From contig WBZZ01006755.1 of assembly GCA_019918135.1 (NCBI GenBank), positions 102,501 to 127,500 of the forward strand: a DNA stretch of 25,000 nucleotides, written 5' to 3'. Each line of letters starts with the position of its first letter. Position 1 is the first letter of the stretch. Origin of the DNA: Paulinella micropora. Lineage: Eukaryota; Cercozoa; Imbricatea; Euglyphida; Paulinellidae. This document shows positions 1 through 25,000 of the stretch, piece after piece. The notes under the pieces are model-generated. The model had not been told where the DNA came from and made no database searches. It saw nothing but the letters and a program-made list of their open reading frames with translations. The position numbers were made by a program, and so were the translations under genes.

Positions 1-6
1 TTACAG

Positions 7-23270
<23,264 letters not shown>

Positions 23271-23357
23271 AAAATCATGCTCCGTGTTCGTGCATCCGGT
23301 ACACGGAAAAGGGTTTATATATGCGTATGCATAGAATATATGCAATACACGTGTAGC

Positions 23358-23412
23358 GACATACATACATACATACATACATACATACATACATACATAC
23401 AATTACATACTT
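23358..23412. repeat. (ATAC)n microsatellite
   Basis: About ten ATAC units lie just downstream of the gene end. Confidence 0.9.
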
Positions 23413-23570
23413 ACATACGTACATATCAATACATAGCCATACTCATTCATGTAAACCCAGATAATGAGTAGTGTATAAAAATTATTCCAAACGCACAAGC
23501 CAGGGTCGCTCCAACTTTGGTGATATGGTTGAAATGAAAACTTGATTTGTGAAAAAAATGACGAAGTAGT

Positions 23571-23675
23571 GCCAAAACGAATGGCCGAGAGTGTTCCAAA
23601 GCTTTGAAAGTTGTGCCAGAGGATTTTAGAGGCTGATTTTTTGTTTTTACAACCTCGACACGCGCTCTTTTAGAT
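23571..23675 (+). mobile_element. Degenerate remnant related to element D
   Basis: GAATGGCCGAGAGTGTTCC and AAAGTTGTGCC resemble GAATGGCTGAGAATGCTCC and AAAGTTGTGCA of D2 (about 8838-8876). The following GAGGCTGATTTTTTG and CGACACGCGCTCTTTT resemble the 128-bp repeats of D1 (about 6868-6925). No ATT tract flanks it, so it is probably an old copy or a fragment of the source element. Confidence 0.45.
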
Positions 23676-24798
23676 CAAGTAATTGAAAGAAAGATTTACG
23701 AAGATTCTGACAAAGTAGAGTCAAGTTTAAGTAGTCGGTGGTCGGAGTATGTATAACGACTATAAGTGAGTGGCTGCCACCAGTGCCACCAACTTGAAAT
23801 TGAAGTTTCTAGTCCGACAATTGAATTTGAATTCGAATTTGAAGTAATATCATTCGAATTTAATAAATTAAATATAATTACATTGATTTTGATGTAAAAC
23901 AACATAAAAACAAAGAAAAACCAAGCTCAGGCAAGCCAAACTTGAATTTGTTACCACTATCTAGCCAAGAAATTGCTAACGATCGAAAAACAGCTGTAAC
24001 TGCTAGAAATTCAAATTTTAATTTTTTAAAAATTTAAAATACATTAAAATCTTTCATTTTCATGCTACTCCCATCAATTTTCAAAACCTTTAGACTTACC
24101 TTGCATGTTAGCTTGCATTATATCCTGTCGTTGCTGTTGTTGTTGTTGCCACTGCTGTTGTTTTTCCGAAAGGGGGAAAGGGGGGTCAGCAGCTGGGTAT
24201 TAATACTAGGGGGCAGTGTCATTTGGTAATTGCTATTATATAACATAAAAATTTTCGATTCTTGATTACGCAATCACTCTTTCAATAGAAACTTTCATTC
24301 AACGTGTATTGCTTCAAGTATTAATAACTATCTGTCTGAGGCAAGATGATCAAGCCGCCATCGTAACACTGCTGTCACGGGAAAACTAACACCCCGGGCT
24401 ACCGTAGGTTTTGGAAGTTGGCAGATGATAACCGTTACTATTGGTAAGTAAGCAAATAGAGAATACCAGTGCTGCTCAAAGTCGGCGTAGGACTGAATGA
24501 GTGCAAATGGTAAGAGAAAATACTACTAGCCTGAGTTGTGGTAAGAGCCTTCAAGCTGAGAAAAATTACGCATACATGAAATTGGAGGCAGAGCGGAAAG
24601 ATGAAGGTGAGACAGTCAGTGTCACTGTGACAGTGGTGCGAATGCGTGCTGCGAGATGGGATGTAATGACTGATCATTGTTAGTCGCTTTGGACGCTTGA
24701 GGTAAAGGAACGAACGAGTAGTCACGGCAAGGCTGCCAAAGAGACTCGCGGCCGGGCCGAGCAGAATCGTAGACGCAAATGTTAAAAGTCGTTCAGTG
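23676..24798. other. AT-rich intergenic sequence
   Basis: No supported gene is seen on either strand. The region includes GAATTTGAATTCGAATTTGA repeats near 23824, a TTG/TGC triplet run (about 24129-24160), and a G-rich patch (24170-24185). The open frames of 60-95 codons have no coding character. Confidence 0.5.

Positions 24799-24844
<46 letters not shown>
24799..24844. repeat. 46-nt poly(A) tract
   Basis: The pure A run follows GTTCAGTG and is followed by GGAGAGACC. It could be the tail of a retroposed sequence on the + strand. I see no clear duplication flanking it, and its length may be imprecise. Confidence 0.85.
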
Positions 24845-24846
<2 letters not shown>

Positions 24847-25000
24847 AGAGACCTTCATACCTTGATAAATTGTAGGGCGAATCATGGAGGCAATTTTGAT
24901 CCCATTCTTTAAGAACGATTCCCGAGAAAATAAATCTGTCATACACTAAAAAAATTCCATGGATATTGTAAAAACCATTAAGTTACTTCTTTATGAAATG
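24845..25000. other. Right edge, nothing recognised
   Basis: The sequence is AT-rich, with AATAAA at about 24929 on the + strand. No gene or repeat match to the rest of the window was noticed. Confidence 0.4.

Noticed and set aside
24438..24725. 95-codon minus-strand frame
   Set aside because: Ser/Thr/Leu-rich with no recognisable motif. It is likely chance in AT-rich sequence.

Overview
The window is nuclear DNA of an intron-rich, very repeat-rich eukaryote. The signs are many short GC-rich coding blocks separated by AT-rich introns, GT..AG junctions with matching codon phase, tRNA-derived SINE-like elements with (ATT)n tails, and abundant microsatellites. A protist or alga seems more likely than an animal or plant, but the sequence alone does not fix the lineage.

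Main result: nearly every convincing coding block lies on the + strand, and most can be chained in consistent phase into one long gene that enters at the left edge (about 7) and ends at a TAG at 23268-23270. In order it encodes a charged, partly coiled-coil N-terminal part (7-3345), a PARP-type ADP-ribosyltransferase domain (3495-14134), a short linker (14312-14719), a giant 3.5-kb coding block with a vWA-like domain interrupted by a coiled-coil hairpin carrying CxxCxxCxxC (about 14900-18440), and a run of small exons ending in a basic tail (18553-23270). The PARP triad is His 3516-3518, Tyr 13001-13003 and Glu 14065-14067. The PARP assignment is well supported. Joining the vWA block and the 3' exons to the same transcript is an inference. 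The alternative is that the vWA block is a separate intronless gene starting at ATG 14883.

The mobile DNA is concentrated in two introns of this gene: 1472-2888 and the 9.3-kb intron 3714-12995, which splits the PARP active-site region. These introns hold chains of three short interspersed families (A, tRNA-headed; B; C) and two copies of a larger GC-rich composite element (D). Almost every copy both ends in and starts from an (ATT)n tract, and many are 5'-truncated. The simplest reading is repeated retrotransposition into the ATT tails of earlier copies.

Layout: 1-1471 N-terminal exons; 1472-2888 first repeat-filled intron; 2889-3713 exons through the PARP His and pre-Tyr motifs; 3714-12995 SINE chain; 12996-14719 rest of PARP plus linker; 14883-18440 vWA ORF; 18553-23270 C-terminal exons with introns rich in microsatellites, a 119-bp palindrome (20313-20431) and a possible antisense nested small ORF (21658-21909); 23271-25000 AT-rich sequence with a degenerate D-like remnant and a 46-nt poly(A), and no convincing gene.
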